A stretch of DNA of 64,000 bases, from NCBI RefSeq assembly GCF_010993985.1, contig NZ_WINH01000016.1, positions 1 through 64,000 on the forward strand, written 5' to 3'. Below are positions 55,393-64,000 of this stretch, in pieces; the stretch's first letter is position 1; each line of letters starts with the position of its first letter. Both the position numbers and the translations under genes were made by a program. The notes under the pieces were generated by a model that saw nothing but the letters and a program-made list of their open reading frames with translations, ran no database searches and had not been told where the DNA came from. Source of the stretch: Paraferrimonas sp. SM1919 (GTDB lineage Bacteria > Pseudomonadota > Gammaproteobacteria > Enterobacterales > Shewanellaceae).

Positions 55393-56241
55393 ATGACAGA
55401 AGAAATTAAGTCCAACAATAAAACGACCATAATGCTCGCCATTGTTGCGACAATTGCCGTAATAATTGCTGCTACTGTGTTATTTCACGAAGAGCCAGAA
55501 CCTGAACCAGCGATTATAATTGCGCCTGAGACACCATTAGAAGTAGAAGCCGTAGTGGAAGCTGAGCCAGAGCCTGAACTAATTGAAGAGCCTGTTGTTG
55601 AAGTTGCGCCAGTTGTTGCACCTGAGCCTGTTCTTGAACCTAAACCGCAGCCTGAAGCTGTCATCACCCTTGACGAGTCTGACGACTATACCAAACAAGT
55701 GATAGCAGCAGCAGTTGATGGCCTAGCTCTAGATAATTATCTAAGCCACTCAATAGTTAGGAAATTCGTGGTTTTTGTTGATAATACCGCCCAGGGAGAA
55801 TTAGCACAGAACTTAAGCCCTATTAGCAATCCAAGAGGCAAGTTTAGTGTCATCGAAACCAGCAGTGCAATCTTCCTTGATGAAACCAGTTATCGTCGTT
55901 ATGACTTTTATGCACAATTGATTGAACAATTTGACCAACAGGCACTGGCCAAATCGTACAGCAAGCTGGAACCTCTTTTAATTGAAGCTTATGCCGAACT
56001 TGGATACGAAGACCGCACATTCAAACAAAGCCTGAATAATGCGATTAATTTACTTCTGAAGACTCCTGTAGTTGAGGGGCCTGTTGAACTCATCAGTCAC
56101 TCTGTCGCCTATAAATTTGCCGATCCTGAACTCGAACAGCTTGAACCTGTGCAAAAGGTTCTCATTAGAATGGGGCCCGAAAACCGAGCCAAATTCGAAG
56201 CCGGACTCAAACGGTTACAAGATGTCATTAATAACCAATAA
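55393..56241 (+). CDS. DUF3014-like membrane-anchored protein
   Basis: This 282-residue protein has a short cytoplasmic start, one transmembrane helix (about 13-30) and a Glu/Pro/Val-rich linker (about 31-95, many EPEP repeats) that could span the periplasm. A helical domain follows, including LIEAYAELGYEDRTFKQSL. The layout and ending resemble DUF3014 as I remember it, whose role is unknown. The gene overlaps the cupin gene that follows by 20 bases. Confidence 0.78.
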   Translation: MTEEIKSNNKTTIMLAIVATIAVIIAATVLFHEEPEPEPAIIIAPETPLEVEAVVEAEPEPELIEEPVVEVAPVVAPEPVLEPKPQPEAVITLDESDDYTKQVIAAAVDGLALDNYLSHSIVRKFVVFVDNTAQGELAQNLSPISNPRGKFSVIETSSAIFLDETSYRRYDFYAQLIEQFDQQALAKSYSKLEPLLIEAYAELGYEDRTFKQSLNNAINLLLKTPVVEGPVELISHSVAYKFADPELEQLEPVQKVLIRMGPENRAKFEAGLKRLQDVINNQ

Positions 56242-56557
56242 TCTGCTAACGAATTTGCCAGATGCGCTGTTAGAGGAACAATTCGAAGACATTGTAAAAA
56301 CTGAAAATTGTCGCATCGAAAGGATAACTTCCCAAGGTCAAGTATCTGCTGAGGGATTTTATTATGATCAGGATGAATCTGAGTGGGTAACTCTATTACA
56401 GGGTAGTGCTCAGATTCAGTACTGGCCAAATATGCAAATTATTAATCTCAAAGCTGGCGATCATTTATTGATTCCTGCCCACCAAAAACATAGGGTGAGT
56501 TGGACTGATCCCAACCAAATAACGGTATGGCTGGCTGTCTTTTTTAGAAACAACTAA
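56222..56557 (+). CDS. Small cupin-domain protein
   Basis: With ATG 56222, inside the end of the preceding gene, the product is a 111-residue single-domain cupin. The metal-binding motifs are degenerate: LLQGSAQIQYW corresponds to the first motif's strand and GDHLLIPAHQKHRVSWT to the second, with His residues kept in the latter. The ligand is unknown. A longer frame from 56072 runs through the other gene and is rejected. Confidence 0.78.
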   Translation: MSLITNNLLTNLPDALLEEQFEDIVKTENCRIERITSQGQVSAEGFYYDQDESEWVTLLQGSAQIQYWPNMQIINLKAGDHLLIPAHQKHRVSWTDPNQITVWLAVFFRNN

Positions 56558-56652
56558 CTAGAAAAAAATTTCAATTTTCAGCTTGGGCTGCCGATATTTT
56601 TACTATGCTTACTGTATAACAAAATTATCAAAAAAATTTTTCAAGGATGGCA

Positions 56653-57363
56653 ATGGACTTTAATACCGATTGCGCTTTAGAAGTATTCTATAGCCCAGCA
56701 TGCAACTATTCCCAAGCTGTACTTATCGCTCTTCACGAAAAGCGCCTCACTTTTATCGGTCATAGTGTTGATGTTGAAGACAAAATTGATATTCGTCAAC
56801 TTGGTAGTTTAAGTCCCTTTGCGGAACTGCCGATCATCAAAATTGCGACAGACCCAGTGAAAGTGCTGCATCAGCATGCCACGATTATTGAACACTTAGA
56901 TGCGCTATTCCCTTACAGCACATGTTTAGTACATGCTGACAATCTTGAACAGGCAATGCATATCAGAGCCACAGAGCGGGATATTGATAGTTATTACACC
57001 CAAAGCCTGCTGGCCTACAAACAAGAAACCAGTAAGTTTTTACCTCAACAAGATCAAGTGTATCTCGCCACCCTTAAGCAGAGAATTGACGCCAGTGTTG
57101 CTATTCTGGATAAAACCTTAGAAAAAAACCACTGGATCGCCGGAGAAAGCTTTACCATGGCGGATTGCTCTCTGATCCCGAGTTTAGCCTTAGCGACGAC
57201 CTTAATGCCTTTTACGGATGCCAAACACCTCTGTCGCTATTGGTTCCAAGCGATTCGTCGCGGCTCCTACAAAAAAGTCATCAATCAAGAGCTCGAAATG
57301 ACCGCTACTGAACACCTTGATCTACAAAGTAATCACAAACTAAAAAAGGTCATGCCCCAATAG
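56653..57363 (+). CDS. Glutathione S-transferase-like protein (SspA-type fold)
   Basis: The 236-residue product has an N-terminal thioredoxin-like domain (VFYSPACNYSQAVLIALHEK, 7-26; LPIIKI near 60 and the HQHATIIEHLD block) and an all-helical C-terminal domain with FTMADCSLIPSL. It resembles glutathione transferases and stringent starvation protein SspA; which cannot be decided. AAGGA lies five bases before ATG 56653; the ATG six bases upstream overlaps the site. Confidence 0.78.
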   Translation: MDFNTDCALEVFYSPACNYSQAVLIALHEKRLTFIGHSVDVEDKIDIRQLGSLSPFAELPIIKIATDPVKVLHQHATIIEHLDALFPYSTCLVHADNLEQAMHIRATERDIDSYYTQSLLAYKQETSKFLPQQDQVYLATLKQRIDASVAILDKTLEKNHWIAGESFTMADCSLIPSLALATTLMPFTDAKHLCRYWFQAIRRGSYKKVINQELEMTATEHLDLQSNHKLKKVMPQ

Positions 57364-57394
57364 GGGCGCCAATGAACCCTTATATCCAATAAAA

Positions 57395-59032
57395 TCACAT
57401 ATTAGGGTAGTTAGGACCACCCGCACCTTCTGGCACCACCCAAGTGATATTCTGACTTGGGTCCTTAATATCACAGGTCTTACAATGCAGACAGTTTTGG
57501 CCATTAATCTGCAGCTGCGACTCACCATCCACTTCAACGATTTCGTAAACCCCAGCAGGGCAATAACGTTGCGCAGGCTCATCAAATTTGGCCAAGTTGA
57601 CGCTGATAGGGATACTGTTATCTTTCAGAATTAAATGGCAGGGCTGATCTTCTTCATGGTAAGTATTAGATAAAAATACCGAAGACAATTTATCGAAGCT
57701 CAATACGCCATCGGCTTTAGGGTAATCCTTGGCTTTTGCCTCACTCGCCAGTTGCATGCCTTCATGATCAGGGCGATCATCTTTTAGAGTGACTGGCAAT
57801 TTACCGTTAAACCAGTTTTGATCGATATAGTTAAACGCGCCACCGGCTAAAGTGCCAAACTTGTGTAAAGCTGGGCCAAAGTTGCGGCTACGGTATAACT
57901 CATCATATAGCCAGCTTTTCTCGTATTTTTGTTGCAAGCTTTGCGCATTGTCGCTGTCGGTTAGCGCCTCAAAAATGGCCTCTGCTGCCAGCATGCCTGA
58001 TTTCATGGCGGTATGGCTGCCCTTAATTTTAGAAAAGTTTAAGGTACCAGCGTTACAACCCACAATGGCGCCACCAGCAAAGCTCATATCCGCGATCGAA
58101 TTCAAGCCACCCTTAGCGATGGCACGAGCACCATAACTAATACGCTCTCCACCTTTTAGGTGTTTAGCAATTTGGGGGTGATGCTTATACTGCTGAAACT
58201 CATCAAATGGGCTTACATGAGGGTTGGTATAGTTAAGGTCAATAATCAGGCCTACATACACTTGATTATCATCCGCATGATACAAGAAACCACCACCACT
58301 GAGACCATCGGTCAAGGGCCAGCCGGCGCTGTGTACCACTAAGCCAGGTTGATGCTGCTCTGTCGGGATTGTCCATATCTCTTTAAAGCCCAAACCATAA
58401 TGCTGTGGTGATCTGCCGTCGGTTAGGGAAAACTTTTCAATCAGCTGCTTACCTAGGTGACCACGACAACCTTCAGAAAAGATGGTTTGCTTAGCTCGTA
58501 GCTCCATCCCCGGCATATAACCGTCTTTTTCGCTGCCATCCTTGGCCACCCCCATATCACCAGTGAGTACGCCAGCAACCGAGCCGTCATCGTTAAACAA
58601 TAATTCGCTGGCGGTAAACCCAGGGAAAATCTCAACCCCTAAACCCTCTGCCTGTTCGGCCAACCAACGACAAACATTCCCTAGACTGACAATATAGTTA
58701 CCATGGTTATGCATAGTCTTGGGGCAAAATGCATTAGGCAGCTTGGTTGACTTGGCTTCATCGTTAAACAGATAAATTTCGTCTTTGGTCACCGCCGTAT
58801 TCAGTGGCGCCCCCAGTTCTTGCCAATTCGGAAACAGTTCATCTAAGGCGCGGGTTTCTAAAATGGCGCCCGATAAAATATGAGCACCAACCTCAGAGCC
58901 TTTTTCTACGACACACACGGTTAATTCTTGTTGTGTGTCGTTTGCTAACTGCATTAAGCGACAGGCACTGGCCAAGCCCGAAGGGCCTGCACCAACAATC
59001 ACCACGTCAAATTCCATGCATTCACGTTCCAT
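57395..59032 (-). CDS. Electron transfer flavoprotein-ubiquinone oxidoreductase (ETF-QO)
   Basis: ETF-QO passes electrons from reduced ETF to ubiquinone in the inner membrane, linking fatty-acid and amino-acid oxidation to respiration. The 545 residues start with MEFDVVIVGAGPSGLAS, the FAD site. The C-terminal part has the 4Fe-4S cluster cysteines (YCPAGVYEI; CLHCKTCDIKDP). The start follows AGGG. It matches the family's length. ETF genes are not in the window; the acyl-CoA synthetase at 4862 could feed the same pathway. Confidence 0.94.
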   Translation of the reverse strand: MERECMEFDVVIVGAGPSGLASACRLMQLANDTQQELTVCVVEKGSEVGAHILSGAILETRALDELFPNWQELGAPLNTAVTKDEIYLFNDEAKSTKLPNAFCPKTMHNHGNYIVSLGNVCRWLAEQAEGLGVEIFPGFTASELLFNDDGSVAGVLTGDMGVAKDGSEKDGYMPGMELRAKQTIFSEGCRGHLGKQLIEKFSLTDGRSPQHYGLGFKEIWTIPTEQHQPGLVVHSAGWPLTDGLSGGGFLYHADDNQVYVGLIIDLNYTNPHVSPFDEFQQYKHHPQIAKHLKGGERISYGARAIAKGGLNSIADMSFAGGAIVGCNAGTLNFSKIKGSHTAMKSGMLAAEAIFEALTDSDNAQSLQQKYEKSWLYDELYRSRNFGPALHKFGTLAGGAFNYIDQNWFNGKLPVTLKDDRPDHEGMQLASEAKAKDYPKADGVLSFDKLSSVFLSNTYHEEDQPCHLILKDNSIPISVNLAKFDEPAQRYCPAGVYEIVEVDGESQLQINGQNCLHCKTCDIKDPSQNITWVVPEGAGGPNYPNM

Positions 59033-59188
59033 ACCAAATCCCTAGCATTTTTGTTCTATTTTCAACCAGATTACAAAAAATTAATGCGTTAAGGTAGCTA
59101 TTTTGTATTTTAGTTAGGCCTTTTTGTCGAATGCCAAACGGTCTAACTCGTTATACAATAACACCAGCCTTTCAATCTGAGTTTAATC

Positions 59189-59857
59189 ATGTACGACATT
59201 ATTAGCGATCAACCTGACTTTATCGTCATCAACAAAAATCCATTTGTGCATTTTCATTCACAGGATGGCAATGCTGGAGTGATTGCCCAACTCAGTGATG
59301 ATATTGACCAAGATTTATTCCCCGTTCATAGACTAGATACCATGACTTCGGGAGTGTTGCTCATTGCCAAAAGCTCAAGCGCTGCAGCCGAGTTGAGTAA
59401 AGCCTTTAGGGATCGCCAAACTCAAAAGTTTTACTTAGCCATAGCCCAAGGTAAACCGAAAAAGAAGCAGGGGTTAATTAAGGGAGATATGGCCAAAGCC
59501 CGTCGCGGGCAATGGAAGTTAATGAAAACCAATGGCAATCCTGCGATTACTCAATTTTTTAGCCACAGTCTAGGGCAAGGATTACGCGCCTATTTGCTCA
59601 AGCCCCACTCGGGCAAAACCCACCAGCTTAGGGTTGCTTTAAAAAGCTTAGGCACGGCCATTTTAGGGGATGAGCTCTACGGAGGAGGCGATGCTGATAG
59701 GGGCTATTTGCATGCGTGGCAGCTGTCTATTCCTTTTAAGGGAGAGCTGCTGCATTTTGTGGCACCATTGCCTAATAGCGACCATAGCCCGCTAATTAAT
59801 CAAGGCTTGCCACAAGATTGGCAAACCCCAAATGATCTTAATTGGCCTTCACTTTAA
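59189..59857 (+). CDS. RluA-family pseudouridine synthase, small single-domain type
   Basis: The 222-residue protein has the RluA catalytic motif HRLDTMTSGVLLIAK (Asp50) and the HSGKTHQLRVALKSLGTAILGD block. There is no S4 domain. It belongs to a short RluA-type branch, so the RNA target, tRNA or rRNA, is not known. Its last 20 bases overlap the 3' end of the convergent esterase gene. Confidence 0.87.
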   Translation: MYDIISDQPDFIVINKNPFVHFHSQDGNAGVIAQLSDDIDQDLFPVHRLDTMTSGVLLIAKSSSAAAELSKAFRDRQTQKFYLAIAQGKPKKKQGLIKGDMAKARRGQWKLMKTNGNPAITQFFSHSLGQGLRAYLLKPHSGKTHQLRVALKSLGTAILGDELYGGGDADRGYLHAWQLSIPFKGELLHFVAPLPNSDHSPLINQGLPQDWQTPNDLNWPSL

Positions 59858-60764
59858 AAAAGAAATTCAGCGGGTGATGTAAGCGCTCAGCCCACGCAGT
59901 TTCGTCATGGCTATGGCCTTTGAAGAATAAACTTTGCCAATTTTGCTTAGCAAAACCCTGCCCAAAGGTCTTATCCACAGCTCGCTGCAAAGGAGGGTAC
60001 AGCGCATCTAAAGTTTGATCACCATAATCAAAATAGATGCGTTTATCTTGTAACCTTGGTAATTGGGCTGCTAAATACTGATTAAATGCATCAGCAACCA
60101 CTCCATCTCGATTCATGGTGCCCGGCCAATGAGTCGATAAACACGCTGCCCCGGCAAAATACTGCGGATACCGGCTCAAACCATACCAAGAAATTAACCC
60201 GCCCATACTTGAGCCCATCAGCACTCGAGCCTCGCTATTTTGTTGGGTAGAATAGTTAGCATCAATATAGGGAATAAGCTCTTGGGTGATAAATTTTAAA
60301 TAGTTATCAGAGTCAACGGGCTCATAAAACAAAGGGGCATCAGCACTGCGTTGCTCGGCGAGTACCTGCTGCTGATATTCTTTAGTAAACCCTTCAAACA
60401 CTGCTTGTGGGAAGTATTCGCTATGGCGGCGTTTAACTCCTCCATTATGGATGCCCACTACAATTATCGGCTCAATTTGACCATCAGTAATTAGCGTTGA
60501 TACCACCTCATCTACGCGCCACTCTTTTTTATTCCAGGTGGTATTAGCATCAAACAGCATTTGGCCATCATGCATGTACAACACTTTATATTTTTTTGCC
60601 TCGGAATAGCCCTGTGGCAACCACACATCCACATGTCTGGCAGGAATAAATTTTGATGGCATATTGTCGATTCGCTCAAGCGAGCCACTGCTGACCTGTG
60701 GCATGCCAGCAAAGGCATGAGTCACCTGTACCAATAAAGCCAAGCTAACTAACCATTTTTTCAT
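59838..60764 (-). CDS. Putative esterase, alpha/beta hydrolase of the esterase D family
   Basis: ATG 60764 follows GAGGGA and gives 308 residues with a signal peptide (MKKWLVSLALLVQVTHAFAG), so the enzyme is exported. The nucleophile motif GSSMGG, the YFDYGDQT acid region and GHSHDETAWAERL with the catalytic His complete the triad. It looks like the Fes/Esterase D group, some of which cleave siderophores; whether this one does is unknown. Confidence 0.85.
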   Translation of the reverse strand: MKKWLVSLALLVQVTHAFAGMPQVSSGSLERIDNMPSKFIPARHVDVWLPQGYSEAKKYKVLYMHDGQMLFDANTTWNKKEWRVDEVVSTLITDGQIEPIIVVGIHNGGVKRRHSEYFPQAVFEGFTKEYQQQVLAEQRSADAPLFYEPVDSDNYLKFITQELIPYIDANYSTQQNSEARVLMGSSMGGLISWYGLSRYPQYFAGAACLSTHWPGTMNRDGVVADAFNQYLAAQLPRLQDKRIYFDYGDQTLDALYPPLQRAVDKTFGQGFAKQNWQSLFFKGHSHDETAWAERLHHPLNFFFKVKAN

Positions 60765-60850
60765 TATAATTCCCTCAATATGTCGTTTCGTCAGCATAAC
60801 TAACTCTGCTAACTAAGCCACCATGAATTCGTATACAGAAGGTTAATTCA

Positions 60851-61540
60851 ATGCGCCTTGATAAATTTATCACCCAAGCCACAGAGCTGACTCGCTCAAA
60901 TGCCAAAAAAGCCCTGCACCGTGGTGATGTCACCGTTGATGGTGAAGTAGAAAAAGACTCCGGCTTTAAACTAAAAGCGGGGATGCAGGTATGCCTTGAA
61001 GGACAGGTGCTTAGCCTGATTGGCCAGCGCTACATCATGATGCATAAACCGGACGGCTTTATTAGCTCGACGGTTGATGAACAATTACCCAGTGCATTAA
61101 ACCTCATTGATATTATTAAAAAAGATCAACTGCATATTGCTGGTCGCTTAGATGCCGATACCACCGGACTGCTGCTGTTAACCGATGATGGTAATTGGTC
61201 CCACCGAATCACCTCGCCAAATAAGGCGGTAGGTAAGCGCTACCGAGTACAGCTGGCTGACGCCATTACCAACGAAGCTATCAGTGAATTAGAACAGGGA
61301 GTAATGCTTCGAAGTGAAGACAAACCTACGCGGCCAGCAAAAATTACTGTTATTGAAGATAAGCTAGTACTGTTAGAGATAAAAGAAGGAAAATACCATC
61401 AAGTTAAGCGCATGTTCGCCGCAGTTGGTAACAAGGTCATTGGTTTACATCGAGAAGCGATCAGCAGCATCGAACTTGATGACAGCCTTGAACCAGGTCA
61501 ATGGCGCTTCTTAAACGAAGATGAAATCAACGCATTTTAA
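60851..61540 (+). CDS. rsuA: 16S rRNA pseudouridine(516) synthase RsuA
   Basis: RsuA makes pseudouridine 516 in 16S rRNA during 30S assembly. The 229 residues consist of an S4 RNA-binding domain (about 1-60; RLDKFITQATELTRS) and the catalytic domain with GRLDADTTGLLLLTDDG (catalytic Asp). EGKYHQVKRMFAAVGN is the second conserved block. The likeness to remembered E. coli RsuA is high throughout. Divergent from the esterase gene. Confidence 0.94.
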   Translation: MRLDKFITQATELTRSNAKKALHRGDVTVDGEVEKDSGFKLKAGMQVCLEGQVLSLIGQRYIMMHKPDGFISSTVDEQLPSALNLIDIIKKDQLHIAGRLDADTTGLLLLTDDGNWSHRITSPNKAVGKRYRVQLADAITNEAISELEQGVMLRSEDKPTRPAKITVIEDKLVLLEIKEGKYHQVKRMFAAVGNKVIGLHREAISSIELDDSLEPGQWRFLNEDEINAF

Positions 61541-61597
61541 TTGACAATTGCAGCCAAATATTTAAAGAATAGTTAAAATTGTTAAATATTTGGTTGT

Positions 61598-62062
61598 ATG
61601 AAAATTAAAACAATAATTAGCCTAATACTTTTAGCCTCTCTTGGCGCATGCTCAACAACAGCACAAAAACCATCAAAAAAACTAATAGAGCTGCCCTTTA
61701 TACCTGTTCAAAACTTCCATACCCAAGTACTGGACAATGGCGCTAAGTTGTTTTTCCTGTCCATTGAAAACCCTGTTAGCGCCTCCATAAAAACAACCGG
61801 CAAGAGTATTGTGATTGATAAGCGCCGTACGGTTCACCAAATCAAACAACAACTAGGCTATGTCGACCCTGAGTATCTACAATCGGCACTTATGCAAAGA
61901 CTTCATATGCGTTTAGATAGAATCGATTATTGCCAAGCTGGCTATCTAATTTTAAACAAAATCACCAGTAGCAGTTATGCTGAAATCAGGGGTGAGTGCC
62001 ATGATGGAGCTTCTATTGAGCAAATTTCAGAGTTAAGAAACCACTACACCCATAAAAAGTGA
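61598..62062 (+). CDS. Putative lipoprotein of unknown function
   Basis: The 154-residue protein has a lipoprotein signal peptide with lipobox LGAC and Cys18 as the lipidated residue. The residue after Cys is Ser, not Asp, so outer-membrane sorting is likely. The mature part has two further cysteines (YCQAGYLIL and GECHDG) that may form a disulfide. I recognise no family. Gaps of 57 and 72 bases separate it from its neighbours. Confidence 0.8.
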   Translation: MKIKTIISLILLASLGACSTTAQKPSKKLIELPFIPVQNFHTQVLDNGAKLFFLSIENPVSASIKTTGKSIVIDKRRTVHQIKQQLGYVDPEYLQSALMQRLHMRLDRIDYCQAGYLILNKITSSSYAEIRGECHDGASIEQISELRNHYTHKK

Positions 62063-62134
62063 TAAATTTAGACTAACATCTAAGCTTATGCTGTCGTTGA
62101 GCCATCAATAATGGCTTATCAAGGGATGGATACT

Positions 62135-62578
62135 ATGCAACTTGCTCAATTAAATATCGCCAAAGCTAAATACCCGTTAGATTCGCCTGAAATTAAAGAA
62201 TTTATAGCCAATCTAGATAGGGTGAACGGCATCGCAGAACAAAGTAAAGGGTTTATCTGGCGACTTAAGGATGAAAGTCCAGACACGACTGATATTCAGC
62301 TTTTTGATGACCCTAGGATCATCGTCAATATGTCTGTATGGCAATCCATCGAGTCACTAAAAGGGTTTATGTTTAAGACTCTACATCGAGACTTTATGCG
62401 TCGAAAATCCGAATGGTTTGAGCGTATCGATAATAATCTGGTACTTTGGTGGGTTGAGGATGGCCACACTCCAACTCAGGTTGAAGCCCTCGAACGCTTA
62501 AGGTATCTAAGTCGCCATGGAGCTAGTCGATATGCCTTCACTTTTAAACAAAGCTTTGAAGCAGTGGCGGCCAAGTAA
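62135..62578 (+). CDS. DUF3291 domain protein
   Basis: The 147-residue product begins MQLAQLNIAKAKYPLDSPE and continues with AEQSKGFIWRLKDES, as I recall for DUF3291, a small family fold-related to antibiotic-biosynthesis monooxygenase-type ferredoxin-like proteins. ATG 62135 is preferred because AAGGG lies nine bases before it; the alternative is 62111. WWVEDGHTPT near the end is conserved. Function is unknown. Confidence 0.82.
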   Translation: MQLAQLNIAKAKYPLDSPEIKEFIANLDRVNGIAEQSKGFIWRLKDESPDTTDIQLFDDPRIIVNMSVWQSIESLKGFMFKTLHRDFMRRKSEWFERIDNNLVLWWVEDGHTPTQVEALERLRYLSRHGASRYAFTFKQSFEAVAAK

Positions 62579-62621
62579 TATTAATGGACTATCCTTGGCT
62601 AATACTTTCCATTTTTGATAT

Positions 62622-62648
62622 AAAAAAGCCCAGAATAAATCTGGGCTT
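62622..62648 (-). terminator. Terminator after the third acyltransferase gene
   Basis: On the minus strand GCCCAGA-tttat-TCTGGGC is followed by six T residues, seven bases beyond the stop of the acyltransferase gene. Confidence 0.88.
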
Positions 62649-62654
62649 GTAAGT

Positions 62655-63560
62655 CTATGCTGCGTTCTTATCTTGAGACTGATTACCATAAATGGCATCT
62701 AATTCCTCGTCTTTAACCTTCCAGGTATCATTTAACCAACCATGGAAGCGACGCTTAAAAGCTTTATCGTTAAAATAATCACCTTTAAGATTGTCGTCCA
62801 TTGGGTGGACTTTAATACGCACCACAATTTTAGTCAGCTGTCCCTGCAATAAATCTTTGAAGGGTTGAGTGCGGTTTTCTGGGTAAGCAAGAGTTACATC
62901 AACCACACCATTAAGCAGATGATTCATCGCATTTAAGGTAAAAGCCACACCACCGGTTTTAGGCTTTAATAGATTATTATATGGCGTTTTTGCTGATGCT
63001 AACTTTTGCTTGGTGGCGCGAGTGCCTTCGACAAAGCTGATCATGGTAGTAGGCACATGCTTAAACTTATCACAGGCTTTTTTGATGGCATCAAAGTCGT
63101 CATTACGACGCTCAGGGTTTTTTAGCAAAAAGTCAGCACTATGGCGATACATAAATGGCATGTCTAACCCCCAACATGCCTGCCCAACAAACGGTACATA
63201 CATTAAACTGCGCTTTAATAAGAACTTCCCCATCGGGATTTTATCTTTCATCACACAGGTTAATACCACAATATCAGACCAGCTTAAGTGATTAGAGAGC
63301 AACATGTACCATTGCTCACGAGATAAGCCTTCACCACCTTCGATATCCCATTCAATATTGTTATTGGCATTCAAAAGCCACAAGTTAAATGTCGCCCATA
63401 AGCGCATATGCCCATTAGCAGCAGTGGAGCCCCAATACTGAACGATTTTAAAAGGAAGTAATAATCGGATCACCGCCAAGATAGAAGCGGTTACCGCGAT
63501 TAATGCGGTATTGATGGTTACTAGTAATACTACTAGCACCATTCTTATATTTTTAAGCAT
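62655..63560 (-). CDS. Lysophospholipid acyltransferase family protein (YihG-like), third paralogue
   Basis: The 301-residue protein has two N-terminal membrane segments, NHLSWSDIVVL (HX4D) near 90 and FVEGTRAT near 179. A KFLLKRSLMYVPFVGQACWGLDMPFM stretch is shared with the tandem pair at 49394-51201. It is therefore the third such gene in 14 kb. It has its own terminator and is alone between DUF3291 and typA. Substrates are unknown; a set of three suggests divided acyl or headgroup specificity, or cold-adaptive remodelling (inference). Confidence 0.88.
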   Translation of the reverse strand: MLKNIRMVLVVLLVTINTALIAVTASILAVIRLLLPFKIVQYWGSTAANGHMRLWATFNLWLLNANNNIEWDIEGGEGLSREQWYMLLSNHLSWSDIVVLTCVMKDKIPMGKFLLKRSLMYVPFVGQACWGLDMPFMYRHSADFLLKNPERRNDDFDAIKKACDKFKHVPTTMISFVEGTRATKQKLASAKTPYNNLLKPKTGGVAFTLNAMNHLLNGVVDVTLAYPENRTQPFKDLLQGQLTKIVVRIKVHPMDDNLKGDYFNDKAFKRRFHGWLNDTWKVKDEELDAIYGNQSQDKNAA

Positions 63561-63708
63561 AAATTGGTACTGCTAAGCATAAATAATGCGCACATCATAC
63601 CGAGTTTAGTAGATAACGCACTCGAAAAATCACTGATTAGACCTTTTTGACTTCATCAAACATGATTAAAGGCAACTAATGGGCTAACTATTGTCAATGT
63701 AAAGATAC

Positions 63709-63740
63709 AAAAAAACCGAAGCACGATGGCTTCGGTTTTC
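63709..63740 (-). terminator. Terminator after typA
   Basis: On the minus strand CCGAAGC-catcgt-GCTTCGG is followed by seven T residues, 14 bases past the typA stop. Confidence 0.9.
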
Positions 63741-63753
63741 ATAAGCGACGGGA

Positions 63754-64000
63754 TTACCCCTTAGCTTGACGACTCGCGCGCTTACGCTCGCTTTCAGTAA
63801 GAAGCTTCTTACGAATACGGATACTTTCTGGAGTCACTTCTACTAGCTCGTCGTCATCGATGAACTCAAGCGCTTGCTCAAGAGTCATCACAACTGGTGG
63901 CGTCAGAACCTGTGCGTCATCAGTACCTGATGCACGAACGTTAGTTAGCTGCTTACCTTTAAGGGCGTTAACGGTTAGGTCGTTATCACGGCTGTGAATA
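63754..64000 (-). CDS. typA: GTP-binding protein TypA/BipA, 3' end
   Basis: Only the last 82 residues are in the window; the gene continues past base 64000. They read as the C-terminal region of this ribosome-associated translational GTPase: [19 protein letters not shown], then [35 protein letters not shown] and the ending ASRQAKG. This part includes the BipA-specific C-terminal domain. TypA acts in 50S assembly at low temperature and under stress. Confidence 0.95.
   Translation of the reverse strand, partial: IHSRDNDLTVNALKGKQLTNVRASGTDDAQVLTPPVVMTLEQALEFIDDDELVEVTPESIRIRKKLLTESERKRASRQAKG

Noticed and set aside
56072..56221. Extended N-terminus of the cupin protein
   Set aside because: It is the shadow of the DUF3014-like gene in another frame; the cupin domain begins after 56222.
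63010..63291. Plus-strand 93-codon frame over the third acyltransferase
   Set aside because: It is the antisense shadow of a well-supported gene.
1..64000. tRNA or rRNA genes, CRISPR arrays and transposase genes
   Set aside because: No T-loop consensus in a foldable context, no regularly spaced repeats with unique spacers and no transposase or integrase reading frame was seen. The tandem hairpin units at 2004-2475 are not CRISPR, since the spacers are also repeated.

Overview
The window is chromosomal DNA from a gammaproteobacterium. Gene content and local order (srkA-dsbA, polA followed by an sRNA-like locus, gmk-rpoZ-spoT-trmH, yihY-dtd, comM, zapB, cmoM, kdkA) fit the Alteromonadales, near Shewanella and its relatives. 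Genus is an inference from remembered proteins. No rRNA, tRNA, complete insertion sequence, prophage or CRISPR array was seen. Most of the window is ordinary core genome.

Layout. 1-750: an integron-type gene cassette with an attC site but no integrase, cut off by a dispersed repeat. 750-6511: glpE, tapT, a 560-base array of hairpin repeats, tdh-kbl and an acyl-CoA synthetase. 6718-10979: the minus-strand block gmk, rpoZ, spoT, ridA, trmH (transcription, stringent response, tRNA methylation). 11137-22699: yihY-lipoprotein-dtd, a small conserved protein, fadL, comM, a SYLF protein, selO, srkA-dsbA, zapB and ybiT. 22700-25245: a palindrome-rich tract and two further cassette genes with attC sites. 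25245-28270: a TonB-dependent haemoglobin/haem receptor and a TetR regulator.

28348-41940 is the cell-envelope locus. It holds waaA and kdkA (Kdo transfer and phosphorylation), a GT9 heptosyltransferase and two more glycosyltransferases on the plus strand. A tightly packed minus-strand operon follows: an ArnT-like GT83 enzyme, rfbB-A-D-C for dTDP-L-rhamnose, two glycosyltransferases and wecB. Together they suggest a phosphorylated-Kdo inner core and a rhamnose- and ManNAc/GlcNAc-containing outer glycan. 42081-49219 carries coaD, mutM, a PfkB kinase, yhhQ, polA and a probable sRNA in the Spot 42 position. 49394-64000 carries two tandem YihG-like acyltransferases (a third lies at 62655), cmoM, an outer-membrane protein beside a collapsed copy of the same family, recG, ETF-QO, rsuA, several small conserved proteins and the 3' end of typA/bipA.

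The observations that best deserve follow-up are: (1) two integrase-less cassette clusters sharing one dispersed repeat family; (2) a roughly 126-base tandem repeat whose hairpin stems differ in sequence but stay paired, and which reaches into the 3' ends of tdh and perhaps glpE; (3) the sRNA-like locus after polA; (4) an outer-membrane protein gene reduced to its signal peptide and last beta-strand; (5) a DsbA with a CGHC active site. I found no clearly new multi-gene system; the cassette genes and hairpin repeats are the nearest candidates.
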